Part shown: in pieces, positions 7,988 to 16,943 of the stretch
How positions within the stretch are numbered: the stretch's first letter is position 1
Layout: every line of letters starts with the position of its first letter
NCBI GenBank assembly: GCA_900468805.1
Contig: UEIF01000012.1
Location: forward strand, 124,001-188,000
DNA from: Hyphomicrobiales bacterium
Lineage (GTDB): Bacteria > Pseudomonadota > Alphaproteobacteria > Rhizobiales > Rhizobiaceae
DNA length: 64,000 nt
Direction: 5' to 3'
The notes under the pieces: generated by a model
Databases searched by the model: none
Seen by the model: only the letters and a program-made list of their open reading frames with translations
What the model was told of the DNA's origin: nothing
Program-made: the position numbers and the translations under genes

Positions 7988-9559
7988 TCAGGCCTTGGCT
8001 CGCTTTGGAATATGCAAATCCTCAGACATCATGCGCCAGGTATTGCGACCGCCGGCCTTGGCACGATAGAGCGCCCGGTCCGCTTCCTGCATAAGGGCCT
8101 CGCCGTCCAGCCCTTCAGCAGCAGCAATGCCGATGCTGACGCCAAGGCGGATGGCAAGACCATTGATGGCAAAGGGCTGCTCGAAGGCGGCGATGCAGCG
8201 CTCGGCCAGATCAACTGCGTCGACCCGTTCTCCCGTCATCAGGATTGCGAATTCATCGCCCCCGAGGCGGGCGACCAGATGGCCAGGCGCATGCACTTCC
8301 AGCCTGTGGGCGACATTTTTCAATACTTCATCGCCAGCAGCATGGCCAAACGTGTCATTGACGGGCTTAAAGCCATCCAGATCCAGGCAGCAGATAACGA
8401 CATTTTCACGTTCATCCGATGCCAGTGCTTTTCCGAGTGCCTTGTAGAATTGCATCCTGTTGGGCAAGCCTGTCAGAATGTCGTGATGTGCCAGACGATT
8501 GGCTTCAGTTTCGGCAAGGATTCTGTCGCTGACATCAGCCACGGTGAGCAGCAGCCGGCGCTCGGATCCCTCGTGCAGGAGCCGAATATAGATCAAGACG
8601 TGGCGTTCCAATCCGTCGCTCGTCTTCTGACGCCAGATCGTCCGGGCGTCACAGTCACCGTCGAGATTAAGGAGGGCCTTCTCGAATGCCCGGAGCTCGC
8701 TATCGGTATGCATGTCGCAGGCCCGCTTAGACTGCAGCACCGCGGGCTGGACTCCATAGAAATCAACGGCTGCCCTATTGGCTTGCAGAATGGCGAGACT
8801 ATCGCCATCGCACAAAAGCATCGGCATTGGATTGGCGTCGAACAATTGGCGAAGCCAGTCCTCCCGCTGCTTGAGGCCAGTAATATCGATGCGCATGCCG
8901 ATCGCGCCTCCATCAGGCGTGCGCCGGTCGTCATGGCGCAGCCATCGGCCGTCCCGCAACTGCTGTTCGTCCTGGGAAACCGGCTGATGGAATTTCTGCA
9001 TGCGGGCGCTGAGCCAAGCCTTCTTGTCGTCGACAAGTTCGCGCATCCCGTCGCCGGCGAGGCTGGTCCTCAAAATATCCTCAAAGGCGACACCAGGTCT
9101 GAGGTGCTCGGCTATGTCGGCATAGAGCTCTGCATATTTCTGGTTCCAGAGCACATAGCGGTCGTTGGCGTCGAACACGCAGACCGCCTCGGGCAACATT
9201 TCGATGACATAGCGCAGGCGCAGATTGGCCTCGCGTGCCGCATGGCCTGCCGGAGGCTCGTCATCGACAGGCTCGAGGAAAGCTGCCGTTGCCGTCTCCG
9301 TGCCTGTGGGCCAGCTCAAGACCTGTATGCGACATAGCCGACGCTGACCGAGACGATCGCTGATGAATACGGTGGAGATGCCTGGCAACAACGGCCATTC
9401 CGGCATGAGTTCGCCAACATCGGCGCCGGCAAGCCGGTCTTCGAGATCGAGGAGATGTTCGGCCTGGGCGTTGGCAAACATGACCTGCCCAGCGGCGTCG
9501 AGCACGAGCACCGCCATCGGACACGCCTCCAGGAATGCAACGATCTCAGCACCAAGCAT
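7988..9559 (-). CDS. PAS-domain diguanylate cyclase (GGDEF)
   Basis: 523 residues. The N-terminal part carries PAS modules (FLEACPMAVLVLDAAGQVMF at the start; VIEMLPEAVCVFDANDRYVL around residues 135-155; a third after LKQREDWLRQLFDANPMPML). The C-terminal GGDEF domain has DILTGLPNRMQFYKAL and an intact ARLGGDEFAIL active site, so it should make cyclic di-GMP from two GTP. The RxxD inhibitory site normally just upstream of GGDEF reads APGH here, so product inhibition at that site is probably absent. No EAL domain and no clear membrane segment, so it is likely a cytoplasmic sensor. It converges on the LysR gene with an 18-base gap and seems independent of both neighbours. Confidence 0.9.
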   Translation of the reverse strand: MLGAEIVAFLEACPMAVLVLDAAGQVMFANAQAEHLLDLEDRLAGADVGELMPEWPLLPGISTVFISDRLGQRRLCRIQVLSWPTGTETATAAFLEPVDDEPPAGHAAREANLRLRYVIEMLPEAVCVFDANDRYVLWNQKYAELYADIAEHLRPGVAFEDILRTSLAGDGMRELVDDKKAWLSARMQKFHQPVSQDEQQLRDGRWLRHDDRRTPDGGAIGMRIDITGLKQREDWLRQLFDANPMPMLLCDGDSLAILQANRAAVDFYGVQPAVLQSKRACDMHTDSELRAFEKALLNLDGDCDARTIWRQKTSDGLERHVLIYIRLLHEGSERRLLLTVADVSDRILAETEANRLAHHDILTGLPNRMQFYKALGKALASDERENVVICCLDLDGFKPVNDTFGHAAGDEVLKNVAHRLEVHAPGHLVARLGGDEFAILMTGERVDAVDLAERCIAAFEQPFAINGLAIRLGVSIGIAAAEGLDGEALMQEADRALYRAKAGGRNTWRMMSEDLHIPKRAKA

Positions 9560-9987
9560 CGTTATCCCAACCGTAAAGTCGCTGCAGCAGATCTTTCGGG
9601 TGTGACTTTAACAGCGGAACGTAAAGGAATGTAACCATGTCTCGCAGCAGGAGATTTTCATGCCACCTCCGAAGCAAGATAGGGTTTCCAGAAAGTTAAG
9701 AGAAGATCCGGTTGTACGGTTCCATGACGAACGGCTTGACGATTGCATTCGCTTCACTGCAGTGACTTCGCTCTGATCACAACTTCAGGCCGCGTCTTCT
9801 CGCCGAGACCAAAATCACCCCGCCTTCGACAAGCAACACGGGAATCCGCCATGTCTTTTACGCTTGGTAGGATTTTTCATTAACCGGCGAACGAAAGGAA
9901 TAAATAGTCTATAGATTTCATAGAGAATTCGACACCCTTTCCGTCATCGCTCCCTGACACTGCGAGCTGAAACGGGAAACATCAACG
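9560..9987. other. Intergenic region upstream of the sulfonate operon
   Basis: 428 bases with no convincing gene. It must hold the promoters of the cyclase gene (leftward) and the sulfonate operon (rightward). An imperfect inverted repeat at 9909-9923 (CTATAGA ... TTCATAG) lies 65 bases before the binding-protein start and is a candidate operator. A 20-codon ATG frame at 9637 could be a leader peptide but has little support. Confidence 0.4.
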
Positions 9988-11013
9988 ATGACACTGGCAA
10001 AAACATTGGGAACGGCTGCGCTCGGCCTCATCTCCCTCGGCATGTTCGGCAACGTGGCGGCGGCCGAGACGAGCGCATCGCTGCTCGACAAGGTGCCGCC
10101 GGGAACGGTGCTGACGATCGGTGATCCGGTCACGCAGAAAGCTCTGGAGGTTTCCGGCCTCATCAAGGAACTCACCTTCGAGGTCAAATGGGCCAATCTC
10201 AGCGGTGGTCCACAAACCTCGGAAGCCTTCCGCGCGCATGCGCTCGATGTTGGTTCCGTCGCCGAAATCCCGTCGATCTTCGCCACCTGGAACAACCTGC
10301 CCGTCCGCAACATCGCCTATCGCGAACGAAAAGACCCGATTGCCAATCCGATCTACCGTTTCGGCATTGCACCCGGTGTCGACGTCAAGTCACTGGCGGA
10401 TTTCCGCGGCAAGCGCATCGCTTTCAGCCCCGGCCAGGCACAGGGGACACTCGTGCTTCGTGCGCTGCATGCCGCAGGCCTGACAAAGAAAGACGCCACG
10501 CTGGTCGAGCTGCCGAGCACGGGCGACGTCTATCCGAAGGCTCTCGCCAGCAAACAGGTCGATATTGCACCGATCGGTGGCGTCAATATCCGCCGCTACG
10601 TCACCCAGTATGGCCCTGACGGCGCGAGCCTCGTCGAGCACGGCCTGCGGGACGACCCCTCCCATCTCTACGCACCGCAATGGGTTCTCGACGATCCCGC
10701 AAAGGCAGCTGCCCTTGCCGAATATGTCCGCCTCTGGGCGCGCGCAACCGAATGGATCGATCAGAATCCGGAGATCTGGATCAAGGAATATTACATCGGC
10801 CAGCAGGGCCTGAGCCGCGAAGACGCCGATTTTCTCGTCAAGCTCACAGGCACCCAGGTGATCCCCGATAGCTGGGCCGACGTGAAGAGGCGCCACCAGG
10901 AAACCATTAACCTCTTGGCCGACGAGCTTGGCTACAAGCCCTTCGACGTCGAACAAATCTTCGACAATCGCTTCGAGAAAATCGCGGCAGGCGCTCTGAC
11001 GAGAAGCCAGTGA
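9988..11013 (+). CDS. ssuA: ABC transporter substrate-binding protein, aliphatic sulfonate type (SsuA-like)
   Basis: 341 residues with a Sec signal peptide (positively charged start, hydrophobic core TLGTAALGLISLGMFG, probable cleavage after AAA near residue 28). The mature part has the NMT1/SsuA fold signatures GDPVTQKALEVSGL, VGSVAEIPSIFATW and RGKRIAFSPGQAQGTLVL. Such proteins bind sulfonates, taurine or related compounds in the periplasm. It is the first gene of a five-gene run on the plus strand with permease, ATPase and two flavin monooxygenases of the sulfonate/sulfide class, which supports a role in sulfur scavenging. Confidence 0.85.
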   Translation: MTLAKTLGTAALGLISLGMFGNVAAAETSASLLDKVPPGTVLTIGDPVTQKALEVSGLIKELTFEVKWANLSGGPQTSEAFRAHALDVGSVAEIPSIFATWNNLPVRNIAYRERKDPIANPIYRFGIAPGVDVKSLADFRGKRIAFSPGQAQGTLVLRALHAAGLTKKDATLVELPSTGDVYPKALASKQVDIAPIGGVNIRRYVTQYGPDGASLVEHGLRDDPSHLYAPQWVLDDPAKAAALAEYVRLWARATEWIDQNPEIWIKEYYIGQQGLSREDADFLVKLTGTQVIPDSWADVKRRHQETINLLADELGYKPFDVEQIFDNRFEKIAAGALTRSQ

Positions 11014-11054
11014 TCGCACGTGCCGTTTCATAGCGAAGAGAGGAGATCGCAAGC

Positions 11055-11933
11055 ATGGCAACCACTTGGGACGCAGATAACGTCAAGACATCACGGATAT
11101 CGCAGCGTGAAAGCGCTGGCGTAACACCCACGGTAAAACCCGCAGCCTCCCGCGCTCGCCGCAGGCTCGGGCCCGGACGCGAGATACCCTTCGGATTGCA
11201 GATCGGCCCGGCCTTGCTGGTGCTGGCCTGGGTTGCCGGATCGGCACTCGGCTGGATCGACCCGCGCATTCTCTCGGCACCCTGGACGGTCGTCGAGGCC
11301 TTCGGACGGCTGATCGCCGAGGGCCGCCTGCAGGATAACTTCGTGACCTCTGCGACCCGCGCGTTGCTCGGCCTCAGCATCGGCCTCGTCATCGGCACAG
11401 CCCTTGCGGTCATTGCTGGCCTCTCCCGTGTCGGCGAGGCGCTGATCGATGGGCCGATCCAGATCAAGCGCGCCATCCCGACGCTGGCGCTAATCCCGCT
11501 TTTCATCCTGTGGTTCGGGATCGGCGAAGGCATGAAGGTGACGACCATCGTGCTTGCCGTCATCATCCCCATCTACATCCACACGCATAATGCGCTGCGC
11601 AGCATCGACAGCCGCTATGTCGAACTCGCCGAAACATTGCGCATGAGCCAGAAGGATTTCATCTTCCAGGTCGTGCTGCCCGGCGCCTTGCCCGGCTTCC
11701 TTCTCGGCCTGCGCTTTGCCGTCACTCTCTGCTGGGTTTCGCTGGTGGTGGTCGAACAGATCAACTCCACCAGCGGCCTTGGCTATATGATCGATCTCGC
11801 CCGCACCTATGGCCAGACCGACGTCATTCTCGTCGGACTCGTGGTCTATGTGCTGCTTGGCCTCGTCTCGGACGGTCTCGTCCGCCTCATCGAACGGAGG
11901 GCTCTCTCATGGCGCCGCACCCTGGCCAACTGA
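11055..11933 (+). CDS. ssuC: ABC transporter permease, sulfonate type (SsuC-like)
   Basis: 292 residues. About 40 polar residues precede six predicted helices. The permease EAA-type loop is seen around YVELAETLRMSQKDFIFQVV followed by LPGALPGFLLGLRFAVTLCW, which couples to the ATPase. This is the SsuC/TauC/NitT family. A good ribosome site (AGAGGAG) precedes ATG 11055. Its 3' end overlaps the ATPase start by 25 bases, indicating translational coupling. Confidence 0.88.
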   Translation: MATTWDADNVKTSRISQRESAGVTPTVKPAASRARRRLGPGREIPFGLQIGPALLVLAWVAGSALGWIDPRILSAPWTVVEAFGRLIAEGRLQDNFVTSATRALLGLSIGLVIGTALAVIAGLSRVGEALIDGPIQIKRAIPTLALIPLFILWFGIGEGMKVTTIVLAVIIPIYIHTHNALRSIDSRYVELAETLRMSQKDFIFQVVLPGALPGFLLGLRFAVTLCWVSLVVVEQINSTSGLGYMIDLARTYGQTDVILVGLVVYVLLGLVSDGLVRLIERRALSWRRTLAN

Positions 11934-12649
11934 AACCAGCTGTCCACGTCGAAAACCTCGTCCGCCGCTTCGCCGCAAAGACGATCCTCGACGACGTGGA
12001 TCTCGATATCGGAGAAGGCGAGTTCGTGGCCCTCCTAGGGAAAAGCGGCTCGGGCAAGAGCACCTTCCTGCGCGCCCTTGCCGGCCTTGACCACGAGGTC
12101 GAGGGAACCGGCACGCTGGAAACACCCGAAAAACTCTCGGTGGTGTTTCAGGACGCCCGTCTGCTGCCCTGGCGCACAGTCATCCAAAACGTCACGCTCG
12201 GCCTGCCGGGCAATACCGGACAGGAAGCAGGCAGGAAAGCACTGGCAGAAGTGGGTCTCGAAGGACGGGAAAGTGCGTGGCCGAACCAGCTTTCCGGCGG
12301 CGAACAGCAGAGGGTGGCGCTTGCCCGCTCGCTGGTGCGGGAGCCGGCCCTGCTTCTGGCCGACGAACCGTTCGGCGCTCTCGATGCGCTGACCCGGCTG
12401 AAAATGCACGACCTGTTGCGCGAACTCTGCGCCAGGCATCGTCCCGCCGTTCTCCTCGTAACCCACGATGTCGATGAAGCGATCTCGCTTGCCGACCGTA
12501 TCCTGGTGCTCGACGAGGGACGTTTCGTGGAGGACTTGCACATCGATCTGCCGGCGCCACGCGATCACGGCGATCCGCGTTTCGCGCAAATCCGAACCCG
12601 TCTTCTGAGACGGCTCGGGGTTGATGTTCCCGGCCGTCGCGCCGCCTGA
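11909..12649 (+). CDS. ssuB: ABC transporter ATP-binding protein, sulfonate type (SsuB-like)
   Basis: 246 residues with all nucleotide-binding motifs: Walker A LLGKSGSGKSTFLRAL, Q-loop VVFQDARLLPW, signature LSGGEQQRVALARSL, Walker B LLLADEPFGALD and the H-switch LLVTHDVDEA. PWRTVIQNVTLGL after the Q-loop is characteristic of the SsuB/TauB/NrtD group. It energises the permease encoded just upstream. The gene starts inside the permease gene, in another frame. Confidence 0.9.
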   Translation: MAPHPGQLKPAVHVENLVRRFAAKTILDDVDLDIGEGEFVALLGKSGSGKSTFLRALAGLDHEVEGTGTLETPEKLSVVFQDARLLPWRTVIQNVTLGLPGNTGQEAGRKALAEVGLEGRESAWPNQLSGGEQQRVALARSLVREPALLLADEPFGALDALTRLKMHDLLRELCARHRPAVLLVTHDVDEAISLADRILVLDEGRFVEDLHIDLPAPRDHGDPRFAQIRTRLLRRLGVDVPGRRAA

Positions 12650-12670
12650 AATCCAACGGAGACCGTCATC

Positions 12671-14047
12671 ATGGCCACGCAGAAACGACAAATGCGGCTT
12701 GGCGCGTTCATCATGGCCACCGGCCATCATGTCGCTGCCTGGCGCCATCCGAATGCACAGGCCGACGCCGGTCTGAACATCGATCACTATCGTGAGCTCG
12801 TCCAGACCGCCGAACGCGGTAAATTCGATCTGGTCTTCGTTGCCGACAGTCCCGCTGGCTGGGAGCGCGCCAAAGATCCAGAAGCACTGCGCCGCACCTC
12901 CCAGGGCGCCCATTTCGAGCCGGTGACCCTGTGGGCGGCGCTCTCGCAGGCGACAAGCCGTATCGGCTTCGTCGCGACAGCCTCCACCACTTACGAAGAC
13001 CCCTACCTGCTTGCCCGCAAGTTCGCCTCGCTCGATTATATCTCCAAGGGGCGCGCGGCCTGGAACGTCGTCACCACAGGTGCCGATGTCTCCAAGAACT
13101 TCTCGATCCCCGGCCATCCGGCCCATGCCGACCGTTATGCGCGGGCCGAGGAATTCGTCGATCTGGTGAAAGGATTGTGGGATTCCTACGAGGACGATGC
13201 CTTCATCCGCGACAAGGAAAGCGGCGTTTACCTCGATCCGGACAAGGTGCATCAGCTCGATCACAAGGGTCAGTTCTTCTCCGTCAGTGGCCCCCTGAAT
13301 GTCGGCCGCCCAGTGCAGGGTTATCCCGTCATTGTTCAGGCCGGCGCATCCGAGCCGGGACGCGAGCTCGCAGCGCGCACCGCCGAGATGATCTTTACCG
13401 CCAACCAGACGCTGGAAGATGCCCAGGAATTCTACTCGGACGTCAAGGGCAGGCTCGCCCGCTATGGGCGCACCCCCGACGAACTGCTGATCAGCCCGGG
13501 CATCTTTCCGGTTCTCGGCGGCACGGAGGCGGAAGCCAAAGAAAATTACGACTATATCCAGTCGCTGGTTCACCCCTCGATCGCCTGGAACATCCTGTCA
13601 CGCCACTACAAGGGCGTCGATCTCTCGGGCTATTCGCTCGACGATCCGGCACCGCCGCTGCCTGACAATACCGAGCTCAACAAGAGCCGCCTGAAGCTCG
13701 TCACCGATCTGGTATCGCGCAACAATCTGACGCTGCGCGAATTCTACCTGGCAGTCGCGACCGCGCGCGGACACCGCACGGTCGTCGGCACGCCAGAGCA
13801 GGTGGCAGACGCGATGCAGGAATGGTTCGACAACGGCGCGGCGGACGCTTTCAACATCATGCCGCCGATCCTGCCGACGGGACTGACAGACTTCGTCGAT
13901 CAGGTCGTTCCGATCCTGCGCAAGCGAGGCCTGTTCCGTGAGGAATACGAAGGCACGACGCTGCGCGAAAACCTCGGTCTTCGCCGTCCACCGAATGCGC
14001 TGGCGCTCAAGGCGCGACAGGGCGAAGCGGTGCGAGCCGCCGGATAA
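12671..14047 (+). CDS. LLM-class flavin-dependent monooxygenase, NtaA/SnaA/DszA family
   Basis: 458 residues, matching the long NtaA/SnaA/DszA/SoxA branch of luciferase-like monooxygenases. Visible signatures are LGAFIMATGHHVAAWRHP at the start, LVFVADSPAGWE, the motif GRAAWNVVTTGADVSKNFS, and PVIVQAGASEPGRELAARTA. Members use reduced FMN and oxygen to attack C-S or C-N bonds (dibenzothiophene sulfone, nitrilotriacetate, dialkyl sulfones). Together with SsuD next door it probably releases sulfite from an organosulfur compound. No FMN reductase gene accompanies it here, so reduced flavin must come from elsewhere. Confidence 0.87.
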   Translation: MATQKRQMRLGAFIMATGHHVAAWRHPNAQADAGLNIDHYRELVQTAERGKFDLVFVADSPAGWERAKDPEALRRTSQGAHFEPVTLWAALSQATSRIGFVATASTTYEDPYLLARKFASLDYISKGRAAWNVVTTGADVSKNFSIPGHPAHADRYARAEEFVDLVKGLWDSYEDDAFIRDKESGVYLDPDKVHQLDHKGQFFSVSGPLNVGRPVQGYPVIVQAGASEPGRELAARTAEMIFTANQTLEDAQEFYSDVKGRLARYGRTPDELLISPGIFPVLGGTEAEAKENYDYIQSLVHPSIAWNILSRHYKGVDLSGYSLDDPAPPLPDNTELNKSRLKLVTDLVSRNNLTLREFYLAVATARGHRTVVGTPEQVADAMQEWFDNGAADAFNIMPPILPTGLTDFVDQVVPILRKRGLFREEYEGTTLRENLGLRRPPNALALKARQGEAVRAAG

Positions 14048-14150
14048 GCCTTGCCCCAAGAAATGTGAGATGGGCGGGCATAGCAAGGGAGCCCGGCCAC
14101 CCTATCCTTCGTCTTCGTCGTTCAATCACAAAGAAGTGCAGGCGCATCGC

Positions 14151-15224
14151 ATGAGCAGCAATCCGGAATTCCTCTGGTATATCCCCAATGCCGTCAAGCC
14201 CGGCCATCGCGGCGATTCCACGGCCGAAGACCACAACAGCCTGGAAACACTGACCAGCCATGCCAAGGCTCTGGAAGAGCACGGCTGGAAGGGTGCTCTC
14301 ATCGGCACCGGCTGGGGTCGCCCGGATACCTTCACACTTGCCACCGCGCTTGCGGCACGCACCACCACCTTCGAGCCGCTGATCGCCATCCGCCCCGGCT
14401 ACTGGCGGCCGGCGAATTTCGCGTCGGCAGCGGCCTCGCTCGACCATCTCACCGGCGGCCGCGTGCGCGTCAACATCGTCTCGGGCAAAGACAATCTTGC
14501 CGCCTATGGCGACAGCGAGGGCGACCAGGCGCACCGCTACGGCCGCACCAAGGAATTCATGCGACTGGTGCGAAAACTATGGACCGAAGAGAACGTTACC
14601 TATTCCGGCGAGCACTTCGGGGTCACCGAATCCACGGTCGTTCCCCGCATCGAGGCACGCGGCGAGCGCCGTCATCCGAAGCTCTATTTCGGCGGTGCAT
14701 CGGAAGCAGCCGAGCGCGTATCGGCCACGGAAGCCGATGTCCAGCTCTTCTGGGGTGAGCCGCTTGATGGCGTGCGGGAACGGATCGAGCGCCTGAAGTG
14801 GCTGAGCCGGGACCTCGACCGCGATCTGCCGCCGCTTCAATTCGGGCTGAGGATAACGACGCTGGTGCGCGACACCACAGAAGAGGCCTGGGCCGACGCC
14901 GAGGCGAAGGTCGCCGAAATGGCGAAGAACGCCGGCGCCGGCTGGCACGATCACCAGCGAGCGGTCGCTGTCGGCCAGCAGCGCCTGCTCGATCTCCATC
15001 AGCGCGGTGAGGTGCTCGACGACAATCTCTATACCACGCCCGGCAAATTTGGCGGCGGCGGGGCGGGCACGACCTGGCTGGTCGGCTCCGCCGCAGATGT
15101 CGCCCGCTCGCTGCGCAAATACCAGGACCTCGGCATCAGCCATTTCGTGCTCTCCGACACGCCCTATCTTTCGGAAATCAAACGGCAGGGCGCACAGCTG
15201 CTGCCCTTGCTCAATGCCGCATAA
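14151..15224 (+). CDS. ssuD: Alkanesulfonate monooxygenase-like LLM flavoprotein (SsuD)
   Basis: 357 residues starting at ATG 14151; the frame is open 213 bases further up, but the SsuD N-terminus (EFLWYIPNAVKPGHRGD) begins here. Later signatures are GWKGALIGTGWGRPDTF, LIAIRPGYWRPANFASAAAS, GGRVRVNIVSGKDNLA and the C-terminal GTTWLVGSAADVARSLRKYQ. SsuD enzymes convert alkanesulfonates to aldehydes plus sulfite with FMNH2. It is the last gene of the operon and is followed by a strong hairpin at 15283. The upstream gap of about 100 bases to the previous monooxygenase is longer than elsewhere in this operon. Confidence 0.88.
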   Translation: MSSNPEFLWYIPNAVKPGHRGDSTAEDHNSLETLTSHAKALEEHGWKGALIGTGWGRPDTFTLATALAARTTTFEPLIAIRPGYWRPANFASAAASLDHLTGGRVRVNIVSGKDNLAAYGDSEGDQAHRYGRTKEFMRLVRKLWTEENVTYSGEHFGVTESTVVPRIEARGERRHPKLYFGGASEAAERVSATEADVQLFWGEPLDGVRERIERLKWLSRDLDRDLPPLQFGLRITTLVRDTTEEAWADAEAKVAEMAKNAGAGWHDHQRAVAVGQQRLLDLHQRGEVLDDNLYTTPGKFGGGGAGTTWLVGSAADVARSLRKYQDLGISHFVLSDTPYLSEIKRQGAQLLPLLNAA

Positions 15225-15282
15225 CGGTGCGCGACAAGCATATCTCCGTCCCCGTTAATCGGGCTACACGAGACGCAACGAA

Positions 15283-15305
15283 AAACAGGCCCGTCGGGCC
15301 TGTTT
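15283..15305. terminator. Perfect 10-bp hairpin terminator
   Basis: AAACAGGCCC and its exact complement flank a 3-base loop, with A residues before and T residues after the stem. It lies between the stop codons of the convergent ssuD and emrB-like genes and works in principle in both directions. Confidence 0.9.
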
Positions 15306-15323
15306 CCGTGTCAGTCGGGCGCC

Positions 15324-16919
15324 TCAATGGGCGCCAGCACCTCCGCCTCCTTGCGGCTTCCTGGTGAAAAGCAGGGCAATTGCTGCCAGCACCAGCACCA
15401 CACCGATGACAGCAAATGTATCGCTGAAGCCCATGATCAGTGCCTGGCGCTTGACGATCTGACCGAGGGCGACGATCGCCTTCTGCGATGCGACGGCCGG
15501 GTCGGTGACACCGTGCTGCGTGAAATAGCCCGACAGTTGGGTCAGGCGATCACGCACCTCATCACGGGTCAGCGTAATCGACTGGCCGATGATGTTCGAA
15601 TGGAACTGCTCGCGCTTGGTCAGGATCGTGCCGAGCGAAGCCGTGCCGACCGCACCGCCGAGATTGCGCAGCATGTTGGTCAGACCCGAGGCTGCGGCGG
15701 CATCGGCGGCCGCGATACCGGCCGTGGTGATGGCGGTGATCGGGGTCAGCACCAAGGCCTGGCCGATGGCGCGCACGATATTCGGGATCAAGAACTGGTC
15801 ACCGGCATTGTTGGCCGAGAGCGTGATGTTCATGAAGCAGCTGATTGCGAAGATCGAGATACCGAGAAAGCCGATATAGCGCGCATCAAAGCGCTTCATC
15901 AAAACAGGCACTAGCGGGATGAGCAAGAGCTGCGGCAGGCCGGTCCAGGCAAGCACGTTACCGATCTGCTCGGCATTGTAGCGCTGCACCTGGCCGAGAT
16001 ATTGCGGCAGGATATAGACGGTGCCGAAGAGCGCCACGCCAACCAGCACATTGACCAGCACGCCGATGCCGAAATTGCGCTGGGTGAGCAGGCTCAGCTT
16101 TACGAGCGGCTTCTTGACGGTCAGCTCGATCCAGATGAACGCGGCCAGGAAGACGAAGGCGACGATGGCGAGCTTGACGATGAAGGGCGATGAGAACCAG
16201 TCGTCCTTGTTGCCTTCCTCCAGCACGGTCTGCAGGGCGGAAAGGCCGATGGCCATGGTGACGATGCCGGCCCAGTCGCCTTCCTTTAGAAGATGCAGCT
16301 GCATCGGCTGCTTTTCGAGCGTCAGCGCGAGAGCCGCCGCCATGATGAGGCTCGGGATGGTGTTGATGAAGAAAATCGTCTGCCATCCGTAATTTTCCGT
16401 CAGGTAACCGCCGATCGTCGGGCCGATGGCCGGGGCGAAGGTAACCGACAGAGCAAAGACGGCAAGGCCGAGCGGCTGCTGGTTCTTCGGCAGCTTGGTC
16501 AGCACCATGGTGAAGGCCATGGGGATCAAGACGCCGCCGGCAAAACCCTGAAGGCCGCGCAGCAGGATCATAGTGCCCAAATCATGCGCGAAGGCGCAGG
16601 CCATGGAGAAGAGCGGGAACAGGATGGAATTGACGAGGATATAACGGCGGAACGAGAAGACATTGCTGAAATAGGCCGTCAGCGGAATGACGACGATCTC
16701 ACCGATCAGATAGGAAGTGGAGATCCAGGCGCCATTATCGACGCCTGTGCCGATGCCGCCCTCGATATCGAGAAGCGAGGCATTGGTGATCTGGATATTG
16801 AGGATCGCCATGAAGGCGCCGATCATACCGGCGAGAACGGCGATCCATTCCCTGGTACTGGCCTTGCTGCTGGCGCCCGGCTGCGGGATGGCGCCGGCTG
16901 TTGTTGCGATACTGGACAT
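15324..16919 (-). CDS. emrB: DHA2-family MFS multidrug transporter, EmrB-like
   Basis: 531 residues with 14 predicted helices, the DHA2 layout. Signatures are MIGAFMAILNIQITNASLLD in helix 1, ISTSYLIGEIVVIPLTAYFS, RGLQGFAGGVLIPMAF, and GLTNMLRNLGGAVGTASLG in the late helices. Partner of the membrane-fusion protein encoded 24 bases upstream; together with an outer-membrane channel coded elsewhere they form a tripartite drug efflux pump driven by protons. The divergent TetR gene is the likely repressor. Confidence 0.92.
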   Translation of the reverse strand: MSSIATTAGAIPQPGASSKASTREWIAVLAGMIGAFMAILNIQITNASLLDIEGGIGTGVDNGAWISTSYLIGEIVVIPLTAYFSNVFSFRRYILVNSILFPLFSMACAFAHDLGTMILLRGLQGFAGGVLIPMAFTMVLTKLPKNQQPLGLAVFALSVTFAPAIGPTIGGYLTENYGWQTIFFINTIPSLIMAAALALTLEKQPMQLHLLKEGDWAGIVTMAIGLSALQTVLEEGNKDDWFSSPFIVKLAIVAFVFLAAFIWIELTVKKPLVKLSLLTQRNFGIGVLVNVLVGVALFGTVYILPQYLGQVQRYNAEQIGNVLAWTGLPQLLLIPLVPVLMKRFDARYIGFLGISIFAISCFMNITLSANNAGDQFLIPNIVRAIGQALVLTPITAITTAGIAAADAAAASGLTNMLRNLGGAVGTASLGTILTKREQFHSNIIGQSITLTRDEVRDRLTQLSGYFTQHGVTDPAVASQKAIVALGQIVKRQALIMGFSDTFAVIGVVLVLAAIALLFTRKPQGGGGAGAH

Positions 16920-16943
16920 GACACGGATCTCCTGCCCTTTCGC

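Noticed and set aside
8012..9337. A 441-codon frame antisense to the diguanylate cyclase
   Set aside because: No domain and no ribosome site; the minus strand carries intact PAS and GGDEF motifs.
9637..9699. A 20-codon frame as a sulfur-responsive leader peptide
   Set aside because: Only one Cys, weak ribosome site and nearly 300 bases from the operon start; not enough to list as a gene.
12035..13573. A 512-codon antisense frame over ssuB and the NtaA-type gene
   Set aside because: No recognisable motif; overlaps two clear genes on the other strand.
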